A stretch of 64,000 bases of DNA from Arthrobacter_E sp044748305 (GCF_044748305.1 NZ_JBIVFT010000001.1:62001-126000), one strand, 5' to 3'. Counted from the first letter of the stretch, positions 24,979 to 33,109 are shown. Notes: generated from the letters alone by a model not told the origin. Translations and numbers: made by a program.

Positions 24979-25358
24979 AGGGAAGAGAGATGCGGTACCA
25001 CGACGATTTGAACGTCATCCTCATAGACGACCTTGCCGGGGTCGGTTGAGTGGATGAGCTGGTACTCGATGTCGTAGCGGGTCAAGAGGTCCGTGTAGAA
25101 GTCGATCCTCGCCAACAAGTGGGTGGCGGTGGGCTTGAACCAGGCCTGGGCCGCCGGGTTCACGGCAGGATCGTAGATCGATTTATGCGGTGTCGCATAG
25201 GCCTGGTCGTAGTAGTCATTGGCGCTGCGCCAGCTGGTCCAGTCCTCGGGGCTGAGCCTGCCTTCTTTTGCCAGCCGATTGGACAAGGCAAAAATCCCAA
25301 GGTGGATTCCGCTGCCCTCGGGGACCCTCGACTGGTAGCGCAAAAATTTTTGGACCAT
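24960..25358 (-). CDS. Hypothetical soluble protein ending inside a palindrome
   Basis: The 132-residue acidic/aromatic protein has no recognised domain: LRYQSRVPEGSGIHLGIFAL at the start, then DWTSWRSANDYYDQAY and ARIDFYTDLLTRYDIEYQLI. The regular Tyr/Asp/Trp pattern and uninterrupted composition support coding. It could be a small nuclease-inhibitor-like or structural protein. The ATG 25358 is one choice; GTG 25367 and a TTG at 25343 are alternatives. The last four codons and the TGA are contributed by the right arm of the hairpin 24914-24978, so the original C-terminus may have been replaced when the repeat arrived. Confidence 0.6.
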   Translation of the reverse strand: MVQKFLRYQSRVPEGSGIHLGIFALSNRLAKEGRLSPEDWTSWRSANDYYDQAYATPHKSIYDPAVNPAAQAWFKPTATHLLARIDFYTDLLTRYDIEYQLIHSTDPGKVVYEDDVQIVVVPHLSSLTRDAS

Positions 25359-25402
25359 ACCGACCACCCAAACATAAAACCCTCCACTCGACGGGAACGC
25401 GC

Positions 25403-25465
25403 CGAGTGGGCACTAAATCACAGTCCGGCAGCGGAACATTGCGATCAAGTGCCCACTCGCGGAGG
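25403..25465. repeat. 63-nt repeat, copy 1, with inverted-repeat ends
   Basis: This sequence is identical over 63 nt to 28119-28181. Arms 25403-25414 and 25448-25459 form a 12-bp stem around a 33-nt inner segment containing a weak internal fold. The right end read on the minus strand gives CGCGAG-TGGG-CACTT, matching the window-wide hairpin core. It runs directly into a G-rich tetranucleotide repeat. Confidence 0.9.
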
Positions 25466-25501
25466 GAGGGAGAGGGAGGGAGGGAGGGAGGGAGGGAGGG
25501 G
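25461..25501 (+). repeat. (GGGA)n microsatellite upstream of clpP
   Basis: About ten GGGA/GGAG units run from 25461 to 25501. The runs of three G separated by single A can form a G-quadruplex on the plus strand. The tract lies about 80 nt upstream of the first ClpP start and is prone to length change by slippage. Confidence 0.9.
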
Positions 25502-25581
25502 CGGTGCCCCTCTGCTGTTGGCTGCTCTGCCCATGGCAGAGAAAGGGGCGAGCCGGTCCCGGCTGGGGCGACGATGGCTTC

Positions 25582-26211
25582 ATGACTGATACTCCGAAGC
25601 AAACCCTGTTTTCAGAATCCATGCGACGGGAGTTTTACGAACGCCGTGTTCTGGTCCTGGATGGGATCCTCGACGATGACAACGGTACGGTGCTTGCCAC
25701 TCAGCTGATGATGCTGGCCACCGATGACCCGGCGTCGGACATCGCCCTCTGGATCCATTCCCCGGGCGGTTCGGTGCCCGCGATGCTGGCCATCCGGGAC
25801 ATCATGCGAACCATTCCCAACGATGTCTCCACCCTCGCCCTCGGCATCGCGTGCAGCGCCGGCCAATTCCTGCTCTCCTCCGGCACCCAGGGCAAAAGGA
25901 AAGCTCTCCCGCACGCACGCATCCTGATGCACCAGGGCTCTGCGGGCATCGGGGGAACCGCGGTGGACATCGCCCTGCAGGCCGACGATCTTCGCCACAT
26001 GCGCGATACCGTCCTCGGCCTGATCGCCCAGGACACCGGGCAGCCGGTGGAGCGTGTCCACGAAGACTCCCTGCACGACCACTGGTACACGGCCGAGGAG
26101 GCCAGGGCTTACGGCTTCATCGACACCGTGATCGGTTCCTTCGAGGACTACCGGCCGACGTCGCGCACCGCCGCAGGGTTCGCGCATGCCACGGAAGGGA
26201 CCATCCGATGA
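25582..26211 (+). CDS. clpP: ClpP-type protease subunit, catalytically intact
   Basis: The 209-residue ClpP has a complete Ser-His-Asp triad: S92 (GIACSAGQFLL), H117 (ILMHQGSAG) and D166 (HDHWYTAEEA). The oxyanion-side SPGGSV and the handle helix are present. ClpP forms double-heptamer chambers that degrade proteins fed by ClpX/ClpC. It is a paralogue of the kind encoded outside the main clpP1P2-clpX locus. The start ATG 25582 gives MTDTPKQTLFSESMRREFY. The ATGA overlap with the next gene links it to a second subunit that lacks the serine, suggesting a mixed tetradecamer. Confidence 0.92.
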   Translation: MTDTPKQTLFSESMRREFYERRVLVLDGILDDDNGTVLATQLMMLATDDPASDIALWIHSPGGSVPAMLAIRDIMRTIPNDVSTLALGIACSAGQFLLSSGTQGKRKALPHARILMHQGSAGIGGTAVDIALQADDLRHMRDTVLGLIAQDTGQPVERVHEDSLHDHWYTAEEARAYGFIDTVIGSFEDYRPTSRTAAGFAHATEGTIR

Positions 26212-26795
26212 GCAGCTACACCATCCCCAACGTCATCGCCCAGCATCCGCGCGGCGAACGCATCATGGACGTCTACTCGCACCTGCTCACCGAACGGGTG
26301 GTCTATCTCGGCACCGGGATCGACGCCGGCGTCGCCAACGCGCTCATCGCACAGCTCCTGTACCTCGAAGCGCAGAACCCGGAGCATGACATCCAGCTCT
26401 ACATCAACTGCGAGGGCGGCGATCCGAGCGCGATGCTGGCGATCTACGACACGATGACCTTCATCAAACCGGACGTGGCGACCACGTGCGTCGGGCAGGC
26501 CGTCGCGGTGGGCGCGGTGCTGCTCGCCGCCGGTGCGGCCGGCAAGAGGGCTGCGCTTCCGCATTCCCGTATCGTGCTCCACCAGCCCGCGGCGCAGGGA
26601 CGGGGAACGATTCCCGACCTCATCCTGCAGGCCGACGAGGTGATCCGCATCCGCTCGGACATCGAGGAGGCGCTTGCCCTCCACACGGGCCAGAGTGTTG
26701 AGACCCTTCGCCGGGACACCGATCGGGACCGGACCTTCACCGCTCAGGCGGCGCGCGCCTACGGCCTGCTGGACCTTGTGATCACGAGTCGCTGA
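26208..26795 (+). CDS. ClpP-like subunit lacking the catalytic serine (ClpR-like)
   Basis: The 195-residue ClpP paralogue aligns without gaps to ClpP around the active site: GQAVAVGAVLLAAG replaces the usual GQAASxGAxLLxAG, placing A100 at the nucleophile position. H125 (LHQP) and D174 (DRDRTFTA) remain. It is therefore predicted to be proteolytically dead, like the ClpR subunits of plastids and cyanobacteria. It may set ring composition or chaperone docking in a hetero-complex with the intact subunit encoded just upstream (ATGA overlap). The convergent ClgR-like gene ends 21 nt away. Confidence 0.88.
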   Translation: MSSYTIPNVIAQHPRGERIMDVYSHLLTERVVYLGTGIDAGVANALIAQLLYLEAQNPEHDIQLYINCEGGDPSAMLAIYDTMTFIKPDVATTCVGQAVAVGAVLLAAGAAGKRAALPHSRIVLHQPAAQGRGTIPDLILQADEVIRIRSDIEEALALHTGQSVETLRRDTDRDRTFTAQAARAYGLLDLVITSR

Positions 26796-26816
26796 GGGCC
26801 GCGCCGGGTATGAGGT

Positions 26817-27188
26817 TCAGGCGGCCAGAGCGAAGCACGTCGCGCTGGCCGCGCTCTGCTCCACCGCGGGACGCTCGACCGTGAGGGCCTGCGCGACGTC
26901 GAGGGTGAGATCAATCAGGGTCACGTCCAGGGCGCGGGCCACGACGGCGATGATCTCGCTCGACGGCTCCTTGCGGCCACGCTCGATCTCGGAAAGGTAC
27001 TGCGTCGAGACACCGGCCCGCGCGGCGACGGTCTCCAGGGTCTCGCCACGCTCGGTCCGCCGTCGCCGCAGGGACCCGCCGAGGAGGTGACGCCACAGCG
27101 GCTCCCGCCTCAGGGGGCTCACCGGCGCACTGCGAGCGACGACGTCGGGGGCTTCGGAACGCTGTCCGCGGAAGGGATTCTCGGCCAT
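26817..27188 (-). CDS. ClgR-like XRE-family regulator
   Basis: The 123-residue DNA-binding protein has a Cro/C1-type helix-turn-helix at about 38-92 (LRRRRTERGETLETVAARAG, STQYLSEIERGRKEPSSEII). The recognition helix STQYLSEIERGRKEPSS is typical of ClgR/PopR regulators, which control clp genes in Streptomyces, Corynebacterium and Mycobacterium. Its position next to two clpP genes supports that role. The C-terminal AxxFALAA-like end (CFALAA) resembles an ssrA/ClgR-type C-terminal degron, so the protein may itself be a Clp substrate, as reported for ClgR. Not closely matched to the housekeeping ClgR, so this is probably a local paralogue. Confidence 0.8.
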   Translation of the reverse strand: MAENPFRGQRSEAPDVVARSAPVSPLRREPLWRHLLGGSLRRRRTERGETLETVAARAGVSTQYLSEIERGRKEPSSEIIAVVARALDVTLIDLTLDVAQALTVERPAVEQSAASATCFALAA

Positions 27189-27223
27189 GCTTCATCGTAG
27201 GACGGCGGTTCGCCGGGCGGGCG

Positions 27224-27246
27224 GTTCTCTGCTGTCAGCAGAGAAC
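27224..27246. promoter_or_regulatory. Palindromic operator candidate between clgR-like and methyltransferase genes
   Basis: Perfect 11-bp arms, GTTCTCTGCTG and its complement, are separated by one base. The site is 36 nt upstream of the clgR-like start and 41 nt upstream of the divergent methyltransferase, a natural place for autoregulation. The GTTC...GAAC ends resemble known ClgR operators (GTTCGC...GCGAAC), but the inner bases differ. Confidence 0.55.
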
Positions 27247-27286
27247 AGGAGCGGTCCTTTCTGCGAATCGTGGGAACATCGTCGAT

Positions 27287-28060
27287 GTGACCGACATTGC
27301 TTTTCCTGAGATGCCGCCCCTCTACGAGTCCCTGACCTGGCTCACCCCGCTCTCCGAGGAGCGCGCCGCGAACCTCGTGGCGTTCCTGTCCGAGCCCGCT
27401 CCTGCTGAGGTTCTGGACATGGGATGCGGGTGGGGAGAACTGCTCCTGCGGGTTTTGACATCCACCCCGACGGCACGTGGACGCGGAGTGGACAGGGCTT
27501 CCACGTTTATCGACCGGGCGAGGCAACAAGCGCTGAGCCGTGGGCTGTCCGACAGGGTGACCTTCGAGGCGATGCCTGGGCTGGAAGCCGAGGACCGCCC
27601 TGCAGACGCAGTCATCTGCATCGGAGCGAGCCAGATTTGGGGGCCTCCGGTCGAGGCCGCGCAACCGCTCGACTACGCCGCAGCCCTGCGGGCCCTTCGA
27701 ACTCTGGTGCTTCCCGGCGGCCGGCTCGTCTACGGCGAGGCAATCTGGTCGGCACCGCCCCATCCGGCTGCCACTGCTCCGCTGTCCGGACGAGATGACG
27801 AATTCCTCACCAAAGACGCATTGCTCGCGCAGATCCGCGCCGCCGGTTTCGACGTGGTGGACGATGCACAGGCAAGCATCCAGGAGTGGGATGCCTTCGA
27901 GGCGGGGTATCGCGATGGGTATACCCGTTGGCTGGAAGCCCATGATGCCGACCACCCCGCCGCAGAACAGGTCCGTCGGCAATATGAGGAACAGCGCGCC
28001 GCCTATGAAGACGGTTACCGAGGCGTTCTCGGGATGGCGTATTTCTGTCTCAGAGGATGA
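27287..28060 (+). CDS. SAM-dependent methyltransferase (class I)
   Basis: The 257-residue enzyme has a type-11-like methyltransferase domain: motif I VLDMGCGWGELLLRVL, an acidic GVDRASTFIDRARQQA binding the ribose of SAM, and VLPGGRLVYGEAIW after strand 5. The C-terminal part (AFEAGYRDGYTRWLEAH) is helical and may form the substrate cap. The substrate is unknown. The GTG start has no ribosome binding site and GAACAT stands 7 nt upstream. It is divergent from the clgR-like gene and lies inside the block bounded by the 63-nt repeat. Confidence 0.82.
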   Translation: MTDIAFPEMPPLYESLTWLTPLSEERAANLVAFLSEPAPAEVLDMGCGWGELLLRVLTSTPTARGRGVDRASTFIDRARQQALSRGLSDRVTFEAMPGLEAEDRPADAVICIGASQIWGPPVEAAQPLDYAAALRALRTLVLPGGRLVYGEAIWSAPPHPAATAPLSGRDDEFLTKDALLAQIRAAGFDVVDDAQASIQEWDAFEAGYRDGYTRWLEAHDADHPAAEQVRRQYEEQRAAYEDGYRGVLGMAYFCLRG

Positions 28061-28117
28061 AGGCCGTCTGAGACATCGGGGGGTCCCTGCCGGAGCAGAA
28101 CACTCCCGGCCCCCTAT

Positions 28118-28181
28118 GCGAGTGGGCACTAAATCACAGTCCGGCAGCGGAACATTGCGATCAAGTGCCCACTCGCGGAGG
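28118..28181. repeat. 63-nt repeat, copy 2, with inverted-repeat ends
   Basis: Positions 28119-28181 are identical to 25403-25465 in the same orientation. In this copy the stem is one pair longer (28118-28130 with 28164-28176). It sits between the convergent methyltransferase and phospholipase genes. Confidence 0.9.
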
Positions 28182-28189
28182 AAAGGGCG

Positions 28190-30331
28190 CTACCCGGAAA
28201 TGCCCGGCTTGCCGTTCTCCTCACAACCGGTCAGGCGACGTCGGAACGTCGGATCCTGCTCGGACGTGACCTCAATGTCGTACCAACCGTTCCGGGTCTC
28301 CCAGCCGAGCGACTTGCTGGCGCGCGGCTTCAGGCGCACCGTGGTGCCCTGCTTGCGATACCCCAGTGAGTTCAGCCGGAGCGTCACCGTCCTGGAGCCC
28401 GTGTTCCGCAATTCCAGATGCAGGGCGCTGCCTGTGCGCCGGGACACGGAGACGTCGACGCCGGCCGCGGCACCCGCCGTCGAGCCCTTCAGCTCGTACT
28501 GGAAGCGGTTCGGGCCGGTGACGATCAGATCCACCTGACCGGAAGGAGCCGGGAGCCTGACCGTCTCCGTGGAGGTGACATCCACGTGCCGCGGTTCGGC
28601 GACCTCTCCCGCGTAGCCATACACGGTGAAGTGCGTTGAGCGCGTCCCGGAATTGCGCAGCGAGAGCACGACGCCGTCGTCGTTCAGGGAAGCGGCGACG
28701 CGCGGCCGGTAAGGCAGCGGCCGCGCCGGGCGCGAGCCGCTTTCCTGGATCGGGGCCACCTGGTCGACCGGCGGGACCGGATGCCAGCGGCCCACCTTCG
28801 CGGGGACCGGCGCCGGGTGCTCAAGCCGTGGGGGCGTCCCGCCGGCGGTGAAGTCGAAGACGCCGGTCAGATCACCGCAGACCTCGCGCCGCCAAGCGGA
28901 GATGTTCGGTTCCCGCACTCCCGTCCAGCGTTCCAGGAAGCGGAGCACGGAAGTGTGGTCGAAGACCTCGGAGCTGACGTGCCCGCCCACGGTCCAGGGG
29001 GAGACGACCGTCATCGGCACGCGGGGGCCCAGGCCGATGGGCAGTGCGGTGGTCCAGTCCGCCGACTCACCGGAGGCCGGGCGCGGCTGAACGGGCGGCG
29101 GGACGTGGTCGAAGTACCCGTCGTTCTCGTCGAAGTTCAGGAAGATCGCAGTGCTGTCCCAGGTCTCGGGGTCGCTGGCCACGATGTCCAGCATCCGGTA
29201 GACGAAGTTGGCGCTGCCCACGGGGGTGGACGAACTGGGATGCTCCGAATCGGCGGCGGAAGGCACCAGCCAGCTGACCTTCGGGAGGGTGCCGCCCTGG
29301 ATGTCGGAGGAGAAGCGCTCCAGCAGCGTATCGGGGCGTCCGCGGTGCATCGCCTTGTCGAAGAGTGACTTCTCGGCGTCGCTGAGGCGTGCCCGGCCCG
29401 CCTCCAACTGGGCGAGCAGACGGTCCTGCTCCGCGGGGGACTTGTCATGCAGGGAGTCGTAGAACTCCTCGGTGGTGCGGAACTTCCCGTCCACGGCGGC
29501 CAGCATGGTGCGGCCGATCTTCTTGAAGGTCTGGAAGTACTCGACGGCGTTGTCCGTGAAGTTGTCCCAGTCCTGATAGATCCTCCAGGGCACGCCCGCC
29601 TTTTCCAGACGCTCGGGGTAGGTGGTCCAGTCGTACCCGGCATGGGCGTAGTCATAGGCGGCATTGGTGACGGCCCGCTGCGTGGTGCCGGGCTCGTAGC
29701 CCGCGGTGCCACTCCAGAGATAGGTGCGGTTCGGGTTGGTGGAACCGTTCACGGAGCAGTGGTAGGCGTCGCAGATGGTGAAGGTGTCCGCCAGCTCGTA
29801 CTGCAGCGGGATGTCTGCGCGCTCGTAGAAGGTCATGGTGGAAGGGCCCTTGGCGGGGATCCACTGATCGCACCAGCCGTTGTTCCAGGCCGTGGTGGTT
29901 CCGGCGAAGGAGTGATCCAGCGCGCCGAGGTACTGGATGTCCGAATCCGGCCGGCCGGCGAGTTCGGCGGCCTTGCGCAGTGAGAACGGCAGAACGGTGT
30001 CCCCGGTGGGGCGAGCTTGTTCATACATGCTCTTCCCGTTGGGCAGACGGGTGATGGAGCGGTCGCCGTAACCGCGGACGCCGCGGAGCGAACCGAAGTA
30101 GTGATCGAAGGAGCGGTTCTCCTGCATGAGGATCACCACGTGCTTGATGGACTGGAGGTTGCCGGGCCGGACAGGCCGGGCCATGGCGGCCTGAACCGAG
30201 GGCGGCAGCAGGGAACCTGCCGCGGCGAGAGCAGTGGCGGCGGCGGTTGCGCCCAGGAAGCCCCGGCGGGAGAACCCGGGAGCGTCCGCCGATGCGTTGC
30301 CGTCGGAGGAAGCGGGAGGAAGCGAAGTCAT
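28190..30331 (-). CDS. Phosphocholine-type phospholipase C, Tat-exported
   Basis: The 713-residue protein is a phosphoesterase-family phospholipase C of the PlcH/PlcN type. A Tat signal (SRRGFLGATAAATALAAAGS, residues about 21-40) is followed by VVILMQENRSFDHYFGSLRG, the family's metal-binding nucleophile region. Further conserved blocks are FLNFDENDGYFDHVPPP and MTVVSPW. The C-terminus carries two beta-domain repeats (DUF756-like; residues about 500-600 and 610-700) probably for lipid or wall binding. It would hydrolyse phosphatidylcholine or sphingomyelin outside the cell, releasing phosphocholine. GGAAGG precedes ATG 30331. It likely aids phosphate scavenging, although no Pho box was identified. 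Confidence 0.9.
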   Translation of the reverse strand: MTSLPPASSDGNASADAPGFSRRGFLGATAAATALAAAGSLLPPSVQAAMARPVRPGNLQSIKHVVILMQENRSFDHYFGSLRGVRGYGDRSITRLPNGKSMYEQARPTGDTVLPFSLRKAAELAGRPDSDIQYLGALDHSFAGTTTAWNNGWCDQWIPAKGPSTMTFYERADIPLQYELADTFTICDAYHCSVNGSTNPNRTYLWSGTAGYEPGTTQRAVTNAAYDYAHAGYDWTTYPERLEKAGVPWRIYQDWDNFTDNAVEYFQTFKKIGRTMLAAVDGKFRTTEEFYDSLHDKSPAEQDRLLAQLEAGRARLSDAEKSLFDKAMHRGRPDTLLERFSSDIQGGTLPKVSWLVPSAADSEHPSSSTPVGSANFVYRMLDIVASDPETWDSTAIFLNFDENDGYFDHVPPPVQPRPASGESADWTTALPIGLGPRVPMTVVSPWTVGGHVSSEVFDHTSVLRFLERWTGVREPNISAWRREVCGDLTGVFDFTAGGTPPRLEHPAPVPAKVGRWHPVPPVDQVAPIQESGSRPARPLPYRPRVAASLNDDGVVLSLRNSGTRSTHFTVYGYAGEVAEPRHVDVTSTETVRLPAPSGQVDLIVTGPNRFQYELKGSTAGAAAGVDVSVSRRTGSALHLELRNTGSRTVTLRLNSLGYRKQGTTVRLKPRASKSLGWETRNGWYDIEVTSEQDPTFRRRLTGCEENGKPGISG

Positions 30332-30435
30332 GCGAAAGCCTTCCGTGTGAGGGTGGGGTCTTCCACGCTAGGAGACCCTGATGAACCCACGGTGACTTGT
30401 CTGTACATCTTCTGGCAACCACTTGCACAGAACTG

Positions 30436-30496
30436 CGCGAACCGCCGATGGCCGCCCTTGTCCGGGATCGCTCAGGGCAGCCATTGGCGGCTCGCG
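30436..30496. repeat. Imperfect long inverted repeat (decayed family member)
   Basis: Arms of 23 nt (30436-30458 with 30474-30496) pair with three imperfect positions around a 15-nt loop. The right arm read on the minus strand begins CGCGAG-CCGC-CAATGG, fitting the window-wide core with a variant end. It lies between the ATPase and phospholipase genes, both on the minus strand. Confidence 0.75.
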
Positions 30497-30510
30497 TGAG
30501 AAGTGCGGGG

Positions 30511-32958
30511 TCAGGAAACCGCCCGGCTCTTCCGGTTCCCCAGGATCCAGGCGATCTCCACCAGCACGATGCCTGCGGCCGCGCAGCCGAACGCCGTCCA
30601 CAGCTGGGAGGCGGAACCGAACTGCAATTGCAGCACTGTCTGTGCCACGGGAAGGAGGAACATCGTCACGGTGCCGCCGATCATGGCGACCAGCAGCAGC
30701 ACCTTCCACCAGGTGTACGGCCTGGCGACGATCGCCAGCACCCACAGCGCGATGGTCATGAGGGTCAGCAGGGCTGCCGTCGAACTCTGCTCCTGCGGCA
30801 CCGAGTCACCGCGTACCAGCAGATAGGAGACGAAGGACGCGATACCGACGACGACGCCGGCCGGCAACGCCCGCCGCAGCACCCGGGAGGCGAATCCCGG
30901 CTGGGCCCGGTCATGGTTGGGGGCCAGTGACAGGACGAAGGCGGGCAGACCGATGGTGAACCAGCCGACGATGGTCACATGCCGGGGGAGGAAGGGGTAG
31001 GGCACCTGATCCAGCCCGATCAGCCCGGGCAGCCCCACCAAGATGGCCAGCAGCACGGAATAGACGGTCTTGGTCAGGAACAGGGTGGCGACGCGTTCGA
31101 TGTTGCCGATCACGCGACGGCCTTCGGCGACCACATGCGGGAGGGTGGCGAAGGAGTTGTCCAGCAGCACGATCTGCGCCACAGCGCGGGTCGCGGGGCT
31201 GCCGGCGCCCATGGCGACGCCGATGTCCGCGTCCTTGAGCGCCAGCACATCGTTGACACCGTCACCGGTCATGGCCACCGTGTGTCCCTTGGTCTTCAGT
31301 GCGCCGACCATGGCACGCTTCTGATCGGGCGTCACACGGCCGAACACGGTTCCGCGGGCCACCTCGTCGGCCAGCGCCTCCGGATCGGCGGGCAAGGTAC
31401 GGGCGTCCACGGTGCGCTCGGCACCGGGCAGATGCAAGGAACGGGCGACGGCGCCGACCGAGTCGGCGTTGTCGCCGGAGATCACTTTGACCTCCACGTT
31501 CTGGCCGGCGAAGTATTCCAGGGTGGCAGGAGCCTCCTCGCGGATCTTCTGCTCCAGAACCACCAGCGCGGCCGGGGCTTGCAAGGTGGCGGCATCCAGT
31601 TCACCTGCCCGCGCCAGCAGCAGGACCCGCAGACCGGTGGAGCCGAAGCGGTCCGTCTCCTCCCGCCACGGGTCCAGGTCCGCCACGCCGGCAGCCTCGG
31701 CGGCGTCCAGCAGCACGTCCGGGGCCCCCAGAAGCCAGGCGCCGTTCGCTTCAGGGGAGTCCGTCGAGGAGAAGACGGCTCCGGAATACTTGCGGCTGGA
31801 GGCGAAGGGCAGAGTGTCCGCGACCGTCCAGGACGGGGCCTTCGGATAGGCCTCGCCGATGGCCTCCATCGAGGCATTCGGACGGGGGTCACTCGCGGCC
31901 AGGGCGGCCAGGGCGGAGGCCGCCAGCTGGCGGGCGGCGCCGTCCGCTCCGTGGACCGCGCCGTCGTCGTCGTTCCCGGGCAGTTCCAGGGAGCCGAGGC
32001 GCATGGCGTTCTCGGTGAGGGTGCCCGTCTTGTCGGCGCACACGACATCGACACGGGCCAGCCCCTCGATGGCGGGGAGTTCATTGACCAGACATTGGCG
32101 CCGTCCGAGCCGGATGACACCCACCGCGAAGGCGATGGTGGTCATGAGGACCAGCCCTTCGGGGACCATCGGGACCAGGGCTGCAACCATCCCGCGCAGG
32201 GCATCCGAGAGCGGCTGGTGACCGGAGAGCTGGTTGTAGATGGAAAGGAGACCGGCCGGGATGAGCAGCCAGGTGATGACCTTGAGGATCTTGTTGATGC
32301 CGTTGCGCAGCTCGGAATTGACCAGGGTGAACTTGCTGGCCTCCGCGGACAGCTTGGCGGCGTAGGCCTCCGGGCCCACCTTGGTGGCGCGGTAGAGCCC
32401 GGTTCCTGCGGAGACGAAACTGCCGGAGAGCACTTCGGCGCCCGGGGTCTTCGGCAGGGCATCGGATTCCCCGGTCAGCAAGGACTCATCCAGTTCCAGA
32501 CCCGCGGCGGTGAGCACCTCGCCATCGACCATGACCTGGTCCCCGGGGCCGAGTTCGATCACATCGTCACGAACCAGGTCCTCGGGGGCGAGCTCCACCG
32601 TGGCGCCATCGCGCCGCACTCGTGGCTTCGCCTGGCCGACGATCGCAAGGCGGTCCAGGGTCTGCTTGGCCCGGATCTCCTGGATGATGCCGACCACGCT
32701 ATTGGCGATGATGAGCAGACCGAAGGCCGCGTCGATGAAGTACCCCGTGGACACCACGATCGCCGCGAGCACCGCGAAGATGGCGTTGATCCGGGTGAAG
32801 ACGTTGGAGCGGACGATGTCCCAGGTGCTGCGGCCGGTGGAGTCCTCGCTGCGATTCACAGCACCGGCGGCGATCCGTTCGGCGACCTGTTCCGAACTCA
32901 GGCCGCTGAAGGGCGCGTCGGGACGGCTGCGATCATCGAGGGTCTGCGCGGTGCTCAC
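30511..32958 (-). CDS. Cation-translocating P-type ATPase, CtpE-like
   Basis: The 815-residue transporter has all P-type ATPase landmarks: actuator motif LLTGESDALPK, phosphorylation site DKTGTLT, hinge TGDGVNDVLALKDADIG, and the membrane PEGL motif in MVPEGLVLMTTIAF. PEGL together with this length is typical of the CtpE group, linked to calcium uptake in mycobacteria; that substrate is inferred from the family. About ten transmembrane helices are visible, with six after the catalytic part. GTG 32958 is chosen: TAGGCT lies 7 nt upstream and GAGGA also precedes it, while the frame continues upstream only as unlikely sequence. Confidence 0.88.
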   Translation of the reverse strand: MSTAQTLDDRSRPDAPFSGLSSEQVAERIAAGAVNRSEDSTGRSTWDIVRSNVFTRINAIFAVLAAIVVSTGYFIDAAFGLLIIANSVVGIIQEIRAKQTLDRLAIVGQAKPRVRRDGATVELAPEDLVRDDVIELGPGDQVMVDGEVLTAAGLELDESLLTGESDALPKTPGAEVLSGSFVSAGTGLYRATKVGPEAYAAKLSAEASKFTLVNSELRNGINKILKVITWLLIPAGLLSIYNQLSGHQPLSDALRGMVAALVPMVPEGLVLMTTIAFAVGVIRLGRRQCLVNELPAIEGLARVDVVCADKTGTLTENAMRLGSLELPGNDDDGAVHGADGAARQLAASALAALAASDPRPNASMEAIGEAYPKAPSWTVADTLPFASSRKYSGAVFSSTDSPEANGAWLLGAPDVLLDAAEAAGVADLDPWREETDRFGSTGLRVLLLARAGELDAATLQAPAALVVLEQKIREEAPATLEYFAGQNVEVKVISGDNADSVGAVARSLHLPGAERTVDARTLPADPEALADEVARGTVFGRVTPDQKRAMVGALKTKGHTVAMTGDGVNDVLALKDADIGVAMGAGSPATRAVAQIVLLDNSFATLPHVVAEGRRVIGNIERVATLFLTKTVYSVLLAILVGLPGLIGLDQVPYPFLPRHVTIVGWFTIGLPAFVLSLAPNHDRAQPGFASRVLRRALPAGVVVGIASFVSYLLVRGDSVPQEQSSTAALLTLMTIALWVLAIVARPYTWWKVLLLVAMIGGTVTMFLLPVAQTVLQLQFGSASQLWTAFGCAAAGIVLVEIAWILGNRKSRAVS

Positions 32959-33019
32959 GGTCCTCAGCCTACTGGGGGTGCCTGGAACGCGCCTCGGAGC
33001 AGGGGTGGAGATCCGGGAT

Positions 33020-33086
33020 GCCGTTGCGTGCTCAGTTGTCGTGGGCTGTTCCGCCTGGCACCCGCAACAACTGAGCACGCAACGGC
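33020..33086. repeat. Long inverted repeat with TTGCG-TGCT-CAGTT core
   Basis: Perfect 20-bp arms (33020-33039 with 33067-33086) enclose a 27-nt loop; pairing can continue inward with one mismatch and a G-U. It lies between two minus-strand genes, downstream of the hydroxyacid dehydrogenase gene, and may terminate it. Confidence 0.88.
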
Positions 33087-33109
33087 AGAAGGAGGACGAC
33101 GACGGCGGT

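Noticed and set aside
25403..25465. Transposon end or attachment site of an integrated element
   Set aside because: No integrase or transposase lies in the enclosed block, and the same end motif occurs in other hairpins not linked to blocks; kept only as a possible recombination pair.
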